Below, piece by piece: positions 10,343-20,298 of a stretch of DNA of 48,426 bases (the stretch's first letter is position 1; each line of letters begins with the position of its first letter). This DNA is from a virus: positions 1-48,426 of IMG/VR virus record IMGVR_UViG_3300024348_000069. The stretch is one strand, 5' to 3'. The position numbers and the translations under genes are program-made. The notes under the pieces were generated by a model. That model searched no databases and was not told the DNA's origin. It worked only from the letters and a program-made list of their open reading frames with translations.

Positions 10343-10524
10343 GTATAGACACAACATTCGAGAGACGTGAGTCGGCAATAATTAACACTGATGTTTCTGC
10401 ATTTCGTTCAGCTAAAGCTAGGATAGAGCAGACTAAGTTTATTAAATCTATGGAGCAACGCATATATAAATTAGAGTGTGCGGTAGAATCGCTACAACAA
10501 ACATGTAAAGAGAAATCGAAATGA
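10339..10524 (+). CDS. Small coiled-coil protein coupled to baseplate genes
   Basis: A 61-residue protein that starts in an ATGA overlap with the DUF4815 gene and ends in an ATGA overlap with the S74 fibre gene. This double coupling argues strongly that it is real. The second half (SMEQRIYKLECAVESLQQT) shows heptad spacing of Ile, Leu, Val and Leu and would form a short coiled coil; the first half is charged. It has no signal peptide or membrane segment. A role as a trimerisation adaptor or assembly helper between the DUF4815 protein and the fibre is inferred from position. I do not recognise a named family. Confidence 0.72.
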   Translation: MSIDTTFERRESAIINTDVSAFRSAKARIEQTKFIKSMEQRIYKLECAVESLQQTCKEKSK

Positions 10525-11825
10525 GCATAACATTATCCCAAATTACAAACGAAAATACTTTCGGCATCTGGAAAGATAGAACGAATGCGATCATTACAGG
10601 TCTAGGGACTGTCGTAACTCTAGGAGACACTGCTTCGAACAACACAGGTAATATTTCTTTGACTGGCAACGTGAGCGCCGCAGGTAAACTCATTGCTAAC
10701 ACTATAGACTCTGTGAATGGTAACCTAATAACAGTTGACGAAAACGTTCATATAAATGGATATCTAGACTTAGACTCGCAATCGAGTGGCACAGCTTCAG
10801 TATTAAACATGAGGAATAATGGAACACTTACGTGGGTCATGTCAACCAACGCAAATCACACAGATTTATCTTGGAAAAATGGACTAAAGGAACTTATAAT
10901 TGATGGAGATGGAGTGGATTCTTCTACTGCATTGTTGACTGGCAATAATATTAAATTGGATAAAGGTCTTCTTCCGTCATCGATAGACGCAAACACAACA
11001 GGTAGCGCCGCAACAACTGCTAAGTGGACAACTTCAAGAACCGTAACTTTTATCCGAGACACAGATTTAGCCGGTGATGTAACTGGTAGTTTTTCTATAG
11101 ATGGCTCGGGTGACGTGTCTGATGTAAAGTTAGCTGTAGCAGACAATAGTCATAATCACACAACCTCTAACATCACAGACTTTGCTACTGCGACAAGTGG
11201 ATTTGCTCTTAAATCTGGAGCTAGTTTTGTAGGTGCAGACGGAGTTATCAAAGTAGGATACAATGATTACATTCAACTCGGTGGGATCCAGGGATCAAAT
11301 CTGGCGGGCGGAACTCTTGGCGAGGCTTATATTAAATATGGATCCAATATAGGTGGTAGTCCCAGGTTACTAACAATAGGTCTAGAACCAACTGCCAGTG
11401 CTAGTACTACACCAGCTGGTATGATACTTGAGTTACAGGGTAAGAGTTTGAGTATTAGAAATAATGATGCTATTAAAATTGGCTTTAGTAGCGATACTGG
11501 CGACATCACAGCATTCGGCGACATCACAGCATTCGGCTCTTTCTCTGATCGAAGACTGAAAGAAAATATTGTTAAGATTAAAAATCCTTTAGATAAAATA
11601 TCGCAAATTTCTGGATATACTTTCAACTATATCGGTGACGATGAGCCTATGACTGGTGTTATCGCACAAGAAATTGAAGAAGTTTTGCCTGGGATAGTCT
11701 ATGAGACAGAATCAGTTGACGGAACTTCAGCTAAAGCAGTAAGACATGGAAACATAGTTGGACTTCTAATAGAGGCGATTAAGGAACTTAAGGCCGAAGT
11801 CGAAGAACTCAAGAAGGAAAAGTAG
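10521..11825 (+). CDS. Short tail fibre with C-terminal S74 self-cleaving chaperone
   Basis: 434-residue fibre-like protein. The N-terminal half is Thr/Asn/Gly-rich with strand motifs (NISLTGNVSAAGKL, HNHTTSNITDFATATS) typical of trimeric fibres. The last 93 residues form an intramolecular chaperone (peptidase S74) domain beginning SDRRLKENI. The Ser-Lys pair used for autocleavage in this family (spacing SDxRLK) is present as Ser342 and Lys347, so the chaperone should be released after trimer folding. GVIAQEIEEVLP and a terminal Leu/Glu/Lys coiled coil complete the domain. A perfect 18-bp tandem duplication lies just before the cleavage site. It may be the functional counterpart of the T4 short fibre, but no gp12 motif is visible; the sequence only shows an S74 fibre. 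Confidence 0.85.
   Translation: MSITLSQITNENTFGIWKDRTNAIITGLGTVVTLGDTASNNTGNISLTGNVSAAGKLIANTIDSVNGNLITVDENVHINGYLDLDSQSSGTASVLNMRNNGTLTWVMSTNANHTDLSWKNGLKELIIDGDGVDSSTALLTGNNIKLDKGLLPSSIDANTTGSAATTAKWTTSRTVTFIRDTDLAGDVTGSFSIDGSGDVSDVKLAVADNSHNHTTSNITDFATATSGFALKSGASFVGADGVIKVGYNDYIQLGGIQGSNLAGGTLGEAYIKYGSNIGGSPRLLTIGLEPTASASTTPAGMILELQGKSLSIRNNDAIKIGFSSDTGDITAFGDITAFGSFSDRRLKENIVKIKNPLDKISQISGYTFNYIGDDEPMTGVIAQEIEEVLPGIVYETESVDGTSAKAVRHGNIVGLLIEAIKELKAEVEELKKEK
11501..11536 (+). repeat. Perfect 18-bp tandem duplication before the S74 cleavage site
   Basis: The unit cgacatcacagcattcgg occurs twice back to back, at 11501-11518 and 11519-11536, and encodes GDITAFGDITAF in frame. The second copy ends eight bases before the Ser codon of the predicted autocleavage site. 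Perfect identity suggests a recent slippage duplication or a length-variable linker. Confidence 0.95.
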
Positions 11826-11827
11826 AG

Positions 11828-13177
11828 ATGGCTATTACTTCATCTGATCCCGATGATAATGTAAACACCAGACCACCTGCTCTTAGTTTTGGATCTGCGG
11901 CATTGGCTGCGGGTCAAGCAGATTCAAACGCAGATGGCACTCAAAGTTTAAGAGTAGAATTTCCATCTGAAACTGACACTGCTACATCATCCGCACCTGA
12001 AGGAGCATCCCTAAGTGAGTACTATAAAGACGGCGGCATAGTTCCTGCAAACATACCCGAAGTCGAAGAAGTCGCTAACGAGTACGTGCCTGAAACGCTA
12101 AGAGTACCTGGTTTGCATCCACCTGACGAGGATCTTTATGAAGATGGTCCAGGTAGAGGTGTGACGTTCACATCGAGACCATCACTCAACGGCGATCCAT
12201 TCTACATCAGATTACCTTCCAACACTGGTGGAGTTGGCACCGTAAGATATGTTTGGGGTACGAATATACAATTTGATGTTGCTAACAGTAGCATGGTTTC
12301 CGTATTATTTCCAGTAGTGTATAATGGCCAAGAATACAAGCGTTCCATCCTCAACTCAACTGTTTACACATATACCGAAACTGATGGAATCGAGTACCAA
12401 TATGTTCAAATTGCAAGAAGACCGGTACCTATAGCTGGTACACCATCACGAGATATAAATGATAGTGTTCCTAGAAGTGGACCTATTAAATTCTCGGATC
12501 TATATGGTGCTCAAAGAATTATAAACAATACGATAACTGTGCCTGCACTAGAAACATCTAATCTAGAGAGTGAAAGAGGAGTTGAGCCAGACGGATCACA
12601 GGGTGCCCTATTTGGCTCAGGTCTGAGCATGGGTGCAAATACCACGAACGTTAATTACTGGCCTACAGGATTTACACCGAATGCTGTGTTGAAAAGAGTT
12701 AGCTTTGATATAGGATTTGATGCCAGAATAACAGTCACATCAACTGGTGGTAATGTGCCATTCACAGTCAAAGGAAGTAAAATCGTGAATAACGGAAACT
12801 ATCTAAGACTAGACATAAGATATCCAGGCTGGAGAATAATTGGTCCTAGCGGAGGTGCTGTTATGTCAAGCTTCAATGCAGGAGAAAGCATAGGCACAAG
12901 TGAAACCAGATTTATCCCAGCTTTTGGCATAACAATAGATGAAGATCCAGGAGCGGACACATCAGTGGCAATTCCGGGTGCGAATAACAACTTAAATCCA
13001 CTTCCCTTCATACCAACGAAAGTTGTGGACAATGTTACTGAAAGAGGCACATATTACTTAGAGTTTACCGCTCAAGTAAGAAACTATTCGTTTACGAATG
13101 TCTTCAACCCACAAATAATACCCGCAGGGATATATTGGAAAACAGAAGCGTTTGATATAAAGATTGAAACTACTTAA
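11828..13177 (+). CDS. Virion structural protein, fibre/spike-like
   Basis: 449 residues, starting two bases after the S74 fibre stop. Residues about 1-100 are acidic and low-complexity (Asp, Glu, Ser, Ala). They include LSEYYKDGGIVPANIPEV, and later (about residues 205-230) NDSVPRSGPIKFSDLYGAQ, both patterns I associate with tail-associated proteins of marine phages (SEYY-GGG-VP and SGPIxFSDxYG). The rest is predicted beta-rich with no catalytic motif. The late promoter for the next transcript lies in the gap after it, so this gene is probably the end of the preceding unit. The exact place in the virion is unknown; a collar, whisker or small spike are alternatives. Confidence 0.55.
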   Translation: MAITSSDPDDNVNTRPPALSFGSAALAAGQADSNADGTQSLRVEFPSETDTATSSAPEGASLSEYYKDGGIVPANIPEVEEVANEYVPETLRVPGLHPPDEDLYEDGPGRGVTFTSRPSLNGDPFYIRLPSNTGGVGTVRYVWGTNIQFDVANSSMVSVLFPVVYNGQEYKRSILNSTVYTYTETDGIEYQYVQIARRPVPIAGTPSRDINDSVPRSGPIKFSDLYGAQRIINNTITVPALETSNLESERGVEPDGSQGALFGSGLSMGANTTNVNYWPTGFTPNAVLKRVSFDIGFDARITVTSTGGNVPFTVKGSKIVNNGNYLRLDIRYPGWRIIGPSGGAVMSSFNAGESIGTSETRFIPAFGITIDEDPGADTSVAIPGANNNLNPLPFIPTKVVDNVTERGTYYLEFTAQVRNYSFTNVFNPQIIPAGIYWKTEAFDIKIETT

Positions 13178-13195
13178 TAACTGTCTAGTAATATC

Positions 13196-13203
13196 TATAA
13201 ATA
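13196..13203 (+). promoter_or_regulatory. T4-type late promoter (TATAAATA)
   Basis: Exact TATAAATA preceded by C, in a 61-base gap, 35 bases before the start codon of the tailspike candidate. T4-type late promoters are recognised by gp55-containing RNA polymerase. Location in a true intergenic gap with a short predicted leader makes this convincing. Confidence 0.75.
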
Positions 13204-13238
13204 AGATTAGAGACAACAAACATTAAAGGCAACAGAAG

Positions 13239-16211
13239 ATGACCATAAAATTTAGCGGATTAAGTGCGATTACGACACCAGCAAATGCTGATCTCTTTGC
13301 TCTGTCCGACACTTCAGCAACCGCAAGTAAGAAGATTACGTTTGCTGACCTTAAAACATCTATCATAGACGCTAGTACATTCTCCTCTAGTGGACCTAAC
13401 ATACCTTTAATAATTACAGGATTAAATGCTTACGATAGCGGAAATGGTAATGCACTTAAAGCAACTCAATTATATTCTGGCGGTGCATATAGAGATGCCT
13501 CATACTTTTTAACGTACGGTAATATTGCTGGAGCACCACCTATACCGGCGGATGTAAAAGACTTAGCCAACACAACAGGATATGTAAGATTTCAAGGAGC
13601 TGTAGCAAACTCGGGTACAGGACTTGTATGGAGTGGATCAGGAACCAATAACACTGGTAACTCGACCACAATATCAACTAGTAATATACCAGAAGGCACA
13701 AACCAATATTACACTCTCGCTAGAGGAGCTGAAGCGGTAGTATCAAACTTTGGCGAACAATTTAATATCTATAATAGCACATTCGATAAGGGTGATGTTA
13801 GAGATAGTCTAGACGCAGAGGCAGCAACGTTTAGAAATATTGTAGTCTCTGACGGTCAAAACCAATCCAACACCATACGATTTGCTTCTGGTAGTTACAG
13901 TAAGAAAGCTAACTATGCTAAAGGTCAAATCTTAAGGCTTTATGGAGCATCAACACTCTTTGCTTCTGACGCAATGGCAACATCATTCTCTGTCACTGCT
14001 ACAGGATTTGCATCAACTAGTGGAACGTCTAAGACCGGCACGGGTGGTACGATAAATTACTCTTATAAGATTTGTGAATTTGATATAGTTACTGGAGAGA
14101 TTTCTGCGGCTTCTGCGGCAATCACTAGACCTATAGGAGTTCCGACAACATCTGGAGCAAGTACGGTTGCTGGAGCATTCAACGCATCAGTGTTTAATAA
14201 AGTACTATTCTCTAGTGTGCCTGCTGATAAAGGCATACTCATATACAGACAAATAGGAAGCAGTGCCTTCGAACTTGCAACAGTCGCAGGAAGAAAAGAA
14301 GTAGATGATGGATATTGGATTGACTATCAAGCATTTGATTATACCTCATGGTCTGGAAAGAATGATGTCACTAACACGTATACAGCAATCACTCATTTCC
14401 CGCTAACACCTCCAAGTGTAGCTAAGAGAGGTTGGGTAGATAAAACTGTCACGTCTGTTGTAGATAACGGCGGCACATTCGATGTGGTCTTAGACGATTT
14501 TGTGTTTGTGAATGCAGGCAATGCTGTTCAAGTATCACACAATGATACGCAAATTATTCAATCAGCTATTGAGTCAAACTCTGCTGTAGGCAAAAAGAGT
14601 ATCGTACTTAATGCTAAAACATATAACTCTTCGCAAATATCTATCCCAGATAACTTTGGACTAGTAGGAACATCTTACATCACTAAGATCAAGAAATTAG
14701 CTTGGTCTGGAGGAGAAGCTGGTGCAGTAAACTCTACGTTCATCAAATCGAAAAACAACTCTGGAGCTACTTCGCTCTCTATAGTTGGAGTAGACATCGA
14801 AGGTAATGCGGCAAATCAATTTTTATTCCCAGACAATACTGTAAAAGAAAATAACTATCTTTTAAATTTTGGAATTAACTGTAGCTCACTTCTACTAGAT
14901 AGAGTTCGAATCAACAACTCAGTAGGCGGTGGAGTTTGGGCAACATCACCTATTGAGATGAAAATCAACACAAGTGAGATCATAAACAGCGGGACAACAG
15001 ATAGATACAGCTATTCTCCTTTAGTCGCTGACTTCGGTCAAGACACTATGATCGTGGGTAATAGATTTCAGAACTACACGAACTACCTAGACACTTCTGT
15101 GACCAATAAAGGTATTGTTGCAAACAACGTCATCAATAACTGTGGTAGTGGATTGTTTGTTTACGGATCAGTATTCTTTATATCATCACCTAATGTTTTA
15201 ATGGGACCAGCACAAGAGTTCTTACCAACTCCAGATATTCTCAACTCAGAGTACGATTTGATTAACATCAATCTAACATCTGCGGCTGCATCGAACTCTG
15301 CGTTTAATAGTCCTATACATGTTTATCAAGAAGACGGTGCAGTGTTTGATTTATCTAAGACAGATGGATCAATTCAGACAGTGGAATACAGAGCATTCTA
15401 TCTATCGAAGACTGCTGGAGGTGTTGAAGAGATTTACGGCACATCAACAAATTCAGGCTCTTTCGTTATCGGTAAGAGATATACAATTCTTACTTTAGGA
15501 AACACAACTCAGGCTAACTGGAATAAAGCCGCAGGCACAGGTGGTTCAAACGGATTAGGCACTGGTACTAGAACGTATTCAGTAGGAGACGATTTCTCAG
15601 CGGCTACAGTAGGCACAGGTGGATCAGGTATGGGTACAGCAACTAGCGGCGGTGTTGATACTATAGAAATTACTGACAGACCAGGTGACGCAACTAGGGC
15701 TAACGGAGAATTTGCTTTTCAGATTCCATCAGCAACAGTACAAGCGATTAAAACCGCAAATGGGGCACACTCTTACTCCACATTAAAAGCGGCTAACGCA
15801 CTGCATGTAGGAATTGGTTGGACAGCATCTCAAAGAACAGAAGTTGCCGCAGGTAACATAAGTACGGCAGCAGGCGTATGGCAAGTAGATAATTCTGATA
15901 ACTCTGTAACAACAACCAATAACGGTACTAATCCAACCTACACATTTTCAATGACAAATCTTAAGTATCTGGCTATAGGACAGAAAGTTAAATTCGACAG
16001 TCATACAGGATTTGCCAATGGCGGAAACATAACAACGGGGATAGTAAAATCAATAACTACCACAGCAGGTACATCGGTCGTAGTATTACAGTTCATGGGC
16101 GCTGGAGGAGGCACGAATAATGCATCCCAGCAAAACTTAACCGCAAGCACAGCGGGTGGAACAATAAATATAATCGATACCTTTGTGATGGCACAAGGAA
16201 GGATAATCTAA
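13239..16211 (+). CDS. Beta-helix tailspike candidate
   Basis: 990-residue virion protein. The N-terminus (KFSGLSAITTPANADLFALSD then SKKITFADLK) is a common virion-anchoring module of marine phage fibres and spikes. Residues about 271-391 form a fibronectin-like domain with ILIYRQIG. Residues about 436-671 look like a right-handed parallel beta-helix of the pectate-lyase superfamily: NDTQIIQSAIES, a KKSIVLNAKTYNSSQISIP strand turn, then repeated short strands with Asn ladders (IVGVDIEGN, KINTSEIINSG, GIVANNVINNCGSG). Such folds in phages often bind or cut surface polysaccharide, but I cannot point to a catalytic pair, so enzymatic activity is not claimed. A GNTTQANWNKAAGT module (from about 743) follows. 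It is the first gene after a late promoter and one base ahead of the next gene. Confidence 0.7.
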   Translation: MTIKFSGLSAITTPANADLFALSDTSATASKKITFADLKTSIIDASTFSSSGPNIPLIITGLNAYDSGNGNALKATQLYSGGAYRDASYFLTYGNIAGAPPIPADVKDLANTTGYVRFQGAVANSGTGLVWSGSGTNNTGNSTTISTSNIPEGTNQYYTLARGAEAVVSNFGEQFNIYNSTFDKGDVRDSLDAEAATFRNIVVSDGQNQSNTIRFASGSYSKKANYAKGQILRLYGASTLFASDAMATSFSVTATGFASTSGTSKTGTGGTINYSYKICEFDIVTGEISAASAAITRPIGVPTTSGASTVAGAFNASVFNKVLFSSVPADKGILIYRQIGSSAFELATVAGRKEVDDGYWIDYQAFDYTSWSGKNDVTNTYTAITHFPLTPPSVAKRGWVDKTVTSVVDNGGTFDVVLDDFVFVNAGNAVQVSHNDTQIIQSAIESNSAVGKKSIVLNAKTYNSSQISIPDNFGLVGTSYITKIKKLAWSGGEAGAVNSTFIKSKNNSGATSLSIVGVDIEGNAANQFLFPDNTVKENNYLLNFGINCSSLLLDRVRINNSVGGGVWATSPIEMKINTSEIINSGTTDRYSYSPLVADFGQDTMIVGNRFQNYTNYLDTSVTNKGIVANNVINNCGSGLFVYGSVFFISSPNVLMGPAQEFLPTPDILNSEYDLININLTSAAASNSAFNSPIHVYQEDGAVFDLSKTDGSIQTVEYRAFYLSKTAGGVEEIYGTSTNSGSFVIGKRYTILTLGNTTQANWNKAAGTGGSNGLGTGTRTYSVGDDFSAATVGTGGSGMGTATSGGVDTIEITDRPGDATRANGEFAFQIPSATVQAIKTANGAHSYSTLKAANALHVGIGWTASQRTEVAAGNISTAAGVWQVDNSDNSVTTTNNGTNPTYTFSMTNLKYLAIGQKVKFDSHTGFANGGNITTGIVKSITTTAGTSVVVLQFMGAGGGTNNASQQNLTASTAGGTINIIDTFVMAQGRII
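16163..16170 (+). promoter_or_regulatory. Weak late-promoter-like AATAAATA
   Basis: A one-base variant of TATAAATA, inside the end of the tailspike gene and 42 bases before the next start. Relatives of T4 tolerate variation at the first base as I recall, so weak activity is possible; chance is as likely. Confidence 0.25.
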
Positions 16212-16212
16212 T

Positions 16213-19200
16213 ATGTCAAGTATAACAAATGTTAATAATAATGCCAGCGTAGTAAACGTAGGAAGAACAACTCCAGTATCACCGGGGGTTCAGCCAGCGT
16301 CTAAATCTATTCCTGTCGTAGTCGCATCTGATCAGGTAGCAATTCCTGTAGAAGAGCAAAACAAAGTACAATCTGAAGTAGCACTGTCGCTTCTAGGTAT
16401 TCCACGTGCTGAGGTCGCTTTAGGCATCTTTGCAGACGTTAACACGTATGATGTTAACCCAACAGAGTGGTCATCTAGTCCTCAATATCACATCACTGGT
16501 CACGGTATCAAGCATCTTCCCAACGAAGCTGGTGCATTAGTAGAAGCTCCTAGAAACAAGACAGCAGTCTTGACATCTAAACGTTTCTTCAGATATCAGC
16601 CTGGTCGTGTATCTGCCGCAACATTTGGTGTTAAGAGTACTACAAGTGCCGCTAACTTCGCACAGAATCCTGCTATCAGAAAGTTCGGAATCTACGATAA
16701 CTTTGATGGATATTTCTGGGAAACTAGAAACGATTCTCAAGAAGATAACTTCTCTGTAGTAAGACGCTCACAATCAATGATTAAGGCTCCTACTTCACCA
16801 ACAGGTATTGCAGGCCAATTCTTAAAAGGCGGAGCTCCTGGCAATGCAACAGTGGCAGTAACACAGAACGATGACTACAGAGTTATCGGACAAGGACAAA
16901 AAGAGACTGTTGTTGAAAGTACGCTTCTCGTAAAAGATAGAAAACTAATCACAGATAATAGATTTTCAATTGTCGATACCGCACTCGCAGCCGCAGTATC
17001 AGCTTACAGTACTACGGGCAGTGTTAGTGTCACATCGCCTAAAAACGGTACCACTGTAAACGGATACTCCATTACATCAGGAAGCTATACTGCATCTGGC
17101 AATTTCTATACAGACCTAGCATTATCGATTAACGCTGTTACCAATGCTCCCGATATCTCAGCCGCACAAGTTGAACTAAAGTGTAAACGTGATATGGATT
17201 ACTGGATTGAAAATTATCTATTAGATATGGAATACGGTGGAACTGCACACACTAATTTAAACGTGAGTAACTATGCAACTGGTTTATTCCCACAGATTGC
17301 TACATTTGAAAAAGCAATTCACGCACAACTTAAAATTGTTCTAGATGGATATGCTGGAATTACTTCAGCAGGCGATACTAAGATCACATCACTCACTGCT
17401 ATCACTCAAACAGCATTTAACCGCAATAATGGCCAATCTGTACTAGTGCCTTCTGTGCCCACTTCTGGAGCATATGGAACAAGAAATAAACTAGAAACAG
17501 TCTTCGCAGTCAAGAAAGAGTATTGGGCATATGTTGTATCTGTATCAACAGCCGCAAATGCCGCTATCACATATAATGTTCCTAGTACCGGACCAAGTGC
17601 CAGCATTACCCCACTTGATATTAAATATAAGTGTCAGCGAGACGTTGGATACATCATCGATGGATACTCAAATGACATATCTGGTGGAGGTGATGCTGAG
17701 ACAAAGTACAACATGACTATGTACTTCAAGAATGGTCGACCTAATACATCTGATCCCGGCGAGGGAATGTCTATCTATTCACAGACAAACGGCTCCGGTG
17801 TTTTAGCAGAGATCGAAAGACACACACACCTTAGAGATAAGATTAAAGCAGATTTAGTAACATATGGCTTTGGTACAACGACAGCAGAATACAAAAAGCT
17901 TGTAATTCTTGCAGACAGAGTTATATCTAACTTCTCTGTCGAGAATCAGCAAAGCATGGATTTAGGAGAAAAAGGATTTGCAGGTAACTTAGTTGCTTTA
18001 CGTGACGGACTAGTTGTGACTCACGCCGCTGTCTTTGACCCAACTCTTCTTAAGACTGCTGAAAGCATAGTTACAGTTGCTATTGGATCAGACGCAGGGG
18101 CTAATCTGGGTACACCAAACTCATTCAAGCTATCTAAAGGACATGTTACCTTTGGTCAACACGTTAGAGTTAAGACTTGGTCAAACGTTGCTTCAGTCAC
18201 TACTTGTGGTACTTTAGTACCAGGTACAGTATACAAAGTTGTTAAAGTGTATGGTCCTAAGGGTAATGAGTTTACATTACAAGACGAGGCAGGCTTAGCA
18301 CAAGAATTCACTGTTCAACAAGCAAGTGATGCTGGCACAATGTATCTTGAGACAGTCGTACCGTTCATCTTCCCTAAAGTGTATCAGCCTTCAACGGCTG
18401 GATATTGGGACGACTTTAGTCCTAGTTTAGATATTAACTCAGACGTATTCCCCAAAGGAATGGTATTTCCATACATGTATGCAAGTGACACCAATCTTTT
18501 AAGTGACGCTTCAGAATCTAAAAAAGTAGGATACATTAACACTGCATTAGATATTTCTACAAGTGGTAATTTGAATACGGTCTGCACACAAATGGATACT
18601 GTAAACTTTACACCAGAATATATCAACTGGATTAAGAACAACGTTAAGCCGGAGTACTATGGAGTTTATGATTATCGTGTTCCTAGATCACGTTTCAGTC
18701 ACGATACTCTAGATGGTAAGAGTTCTGCCTCAGGTACTTCTAAGAATAGAGTGTACAGTGATCTCGCAACTGGAGAAAGTGGTATCGCTCGACCTGGTCA
18801 GAGATATTCAATAGGATCAGGCACAAGCGAAGTGCAACAGTTCACAGACAGTCTCTACAACTTCGACTTTACTAAAGTTACCATGCTTAAGATTGAATTC
18901 TCTTGGTACGGTGCTGTTGGTGCATTGTTCTTAGCATATGTTCCAGTAGAGAACGGAGAAGCGAGATGGGTGAGAGTGCATCACCTTCGTGCATCGAATC
19001 AGTTAAAGATTGCCTCTCTGGGTAATGCGACTCTTCCTATCACATACACAACATTTGGCGGTGGTGATACTAAGTCTCTAGGTGATGGAGAAGATGCTAC
19101 TCCCACCGACAGAGGATACGGAGCCGATTCACACTCTATCGTCAAATATGGTGCTTCTTACTATATTGATGGAGGTGATAGAGGTACTGTTCGCTTATAC

Positions 19201-20295
19201 AGCCACAATAACGAAGATACTCAAACTGCATACGGTAAACAGTGGACCATTGCAAACGGTAGTGTTTCAAGCGGAAATAAAATCGCAATCAACTCTACAT
19301 CACTTGGAGCAGGTAATCCTACAGTTAACGTTGATCCTAGATTCTTTATGGGAGCAAGAGTCAAAACGTCTAACAAGACCGACCAAAACATTAAAGTTGT
19401 TTGGGCAGATTCTACACACGTGTACTTGTCTTCGTCACCTCAATCAACTACAGGCATTAAGTTACTCGTTGATCGTGCTAACTCCACATTCGGTCTAGAG
19501 ACTAAGAAAGTTATTTTAAGTACACGAGAGTCGAATGCAGTACGTAACAGAGTTCAGGTTTATCCTACTAAACTGTCTACTTCTAACTTAAGTTCTGGAG
19601 CAAGTGCCAATCCAATTAGAATGAGATTTAAGAAGACTCCTATATTCCAAACAGACACGGTTTACTTAGGAAGTATTACTCTTTCAGCCCAATATACAAT
19701 TACGGCCGCAAATCTTCCGTTAGCTGTGACAGAATCAGGTGGAGCGGGCACATTTATGGATAACGCAGAAAGTCTATATGGATGGTTCCAATCTACAGTT
19801 GGTGTCGATGATGTAACAGTCTTCGGTAGACTATACAAAGATTCGGATCAATACTACTTTGAGTTATTGGAATCTTTCAACGCTGATGTAGTTCTCAAGG
19901 CAGGAATATTCTTACCCGATGCAAGATTCAGCGCAGATGGTGTATATGCAACCGGTACTGCTTATAGTACAAGTGGCAGTCAATATTTGTTGCGCCCTCC
20001 ACTAGCGCAAATAACGCAAAGTAAAGTGTTATCAGAAAAAGAAGGATTAAGCTCAGTAAAAATTGCTAATGACTTTGTAGTTCCTATTCCTGGAACTGGT
20101 ATTAACGTAGCGACTATATACTTACAGGCGGGAACAGAACAACTTGACCTTGCACCTTATTTTGATTACAATAAAGAGTATCTATCGTTTCCGTTGACAA
20201 ATCAGGCAGATAGTCTTTATTTCACAGTAGACTCCGACACAGCGGCGAATACTACAGATGAGGTAAGCATAGGTTGTACGTGGGAAGAGCAGTAA
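16213..20295 (+). CDS. Large virion protein, paralogue A of a tandem pair
   Basis: 1360 residues. It shares with the next gene product several blocks in the same order: IPVEEQ...LLGIPRAE then FADVNTY and W (residues about 44-85), RFFRYQPGR (about 117), and further on KIEFSWYGAVGALF, GEARWVRVHH and a KYGASYYIDGGDRGTV strand (from about residue 893). Proteins of this architecture are structural proteins of marine T4-like phages as far as I know; no enzymatic domain is visible. The middle contains two segments with CKRDMDYWIENYLLDMEYGG and CQRDVGYIIDGYSNDISGGG, an internal repeat of a Cys-x-Arg-Asp helix. The C-terminus is beta-rich. Probable role: tail-fibre or adhesin component. The start follows a one-base gap after the tailspike gene, so the two are likely translated together. 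Confidence 0.65.
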   Translation: MSSITNVNNNASVVNVGRTTPVSPGVQPASKSIPVVVASDQVAIPVEEQNKVQSEVALSLLGIPRAEVALGIFADVNTYDVNPTEWSSSPQYHITGHGIKHLPNEAGALVEAPRNKTAVLTSKRFFRYQPGRVSAATFGVKSTTSAANFAQNPAIRKFGIYDNFDGYFWETRNDSQEDNFSVVRRSQSMIKAPTSPTGIAGQFLKGGAPGNATVAVTQNDDYRVIGQGQKETVVESTLLVKDRKLITDNRFSIVDTALAAAVSAYSTTGSVSVTSPKNGTTVNGYSITSGSYTASGNFYTDLALSINAVTNAPDISAAQVELKCKRDMDYWIENYLLDMEYGGTAHTNLNVSNYATGLFPQIATFEKAIHAQLKIVLDGYAGITSAGDTKITSLTAITQTAFNRNNGQSVLVPSVPTSGAYGTRNKLETVFAVKKEYWAYVVSVSTAANAAITYNVPSTGPSASITPLDIKYKCQRDVGYIIDGYSNDISGGGDAETKYNMTMYFKNGRPNTSDPGEGMSIYSQTNGSGVLAEIERHTHLRDKIKADLVTYGFGTTTAEYKKLVILADRVISNFSVENQQSMDLGEKGFAGNLVALRDGLVVTHAAVFDPTLLKTAESIVTVAIGSDAGANLGTPNSFKLSKGHVTFGQHVRVKTWSNVASVTTCGTLVPGTVYKVVKVYGPKGNEFTLQDEAGLAQEFTVQQASDAGTMYLETVVPFIFPKVYQPSTAGYWDDFSPSLDINSDVFPKGMVFPYMYASDTNLLSDASESKKVGYINTALDISTSGNLNTVCTQMDTVNFTPEYINWIKNNVKPEYYGVYDYRVPRSRFSHDTLDGKSSASGTSKNRVYSDLATGESGIARPGQRYSIGSGTSEVQQFTDSLYNFDFTKVTMLKIEFSWYGAVGALFLAYVPVENGEARWVRVHHLRASNQLKIASLGNATLPITYTTFGGGDTKSLGDGEDATPTDRGYGADSHSIVKYGASYYIDGGDRGTVRLYSHNNEDTQTAYGKQWTIANGSVSSGNKIAINSTSLGAGNPTVNVDPRFFMGARVKTSNKTDQNIKVVWADSTHVYLSSSPQSTTGIKLLVDRANSTFGLETKKVILSTRESNAVRNRVQVYPTKLSTSNLSSGASANPIRMRFKKTPIFQTDTVYLGSITLSAQYTITAANLPLAVTESGGAGTFMDNAESLYGWFQSTVGVDDVTVFGRLYKDSDQYYFELLESFNADVVLKAGIFLPDARFSADGVYATGTAYSTSGSQYLLRPPLAQITQSKVLSEKEGLSSVKIANDFVVPIPGTGINVATIYLQAGTEQLDLAPYFDYNKEYLSFPLTNQADSLYFTVDSDTAANTTDEVSIGCTWEEQ

Positions 20296-20298
20296 CTC

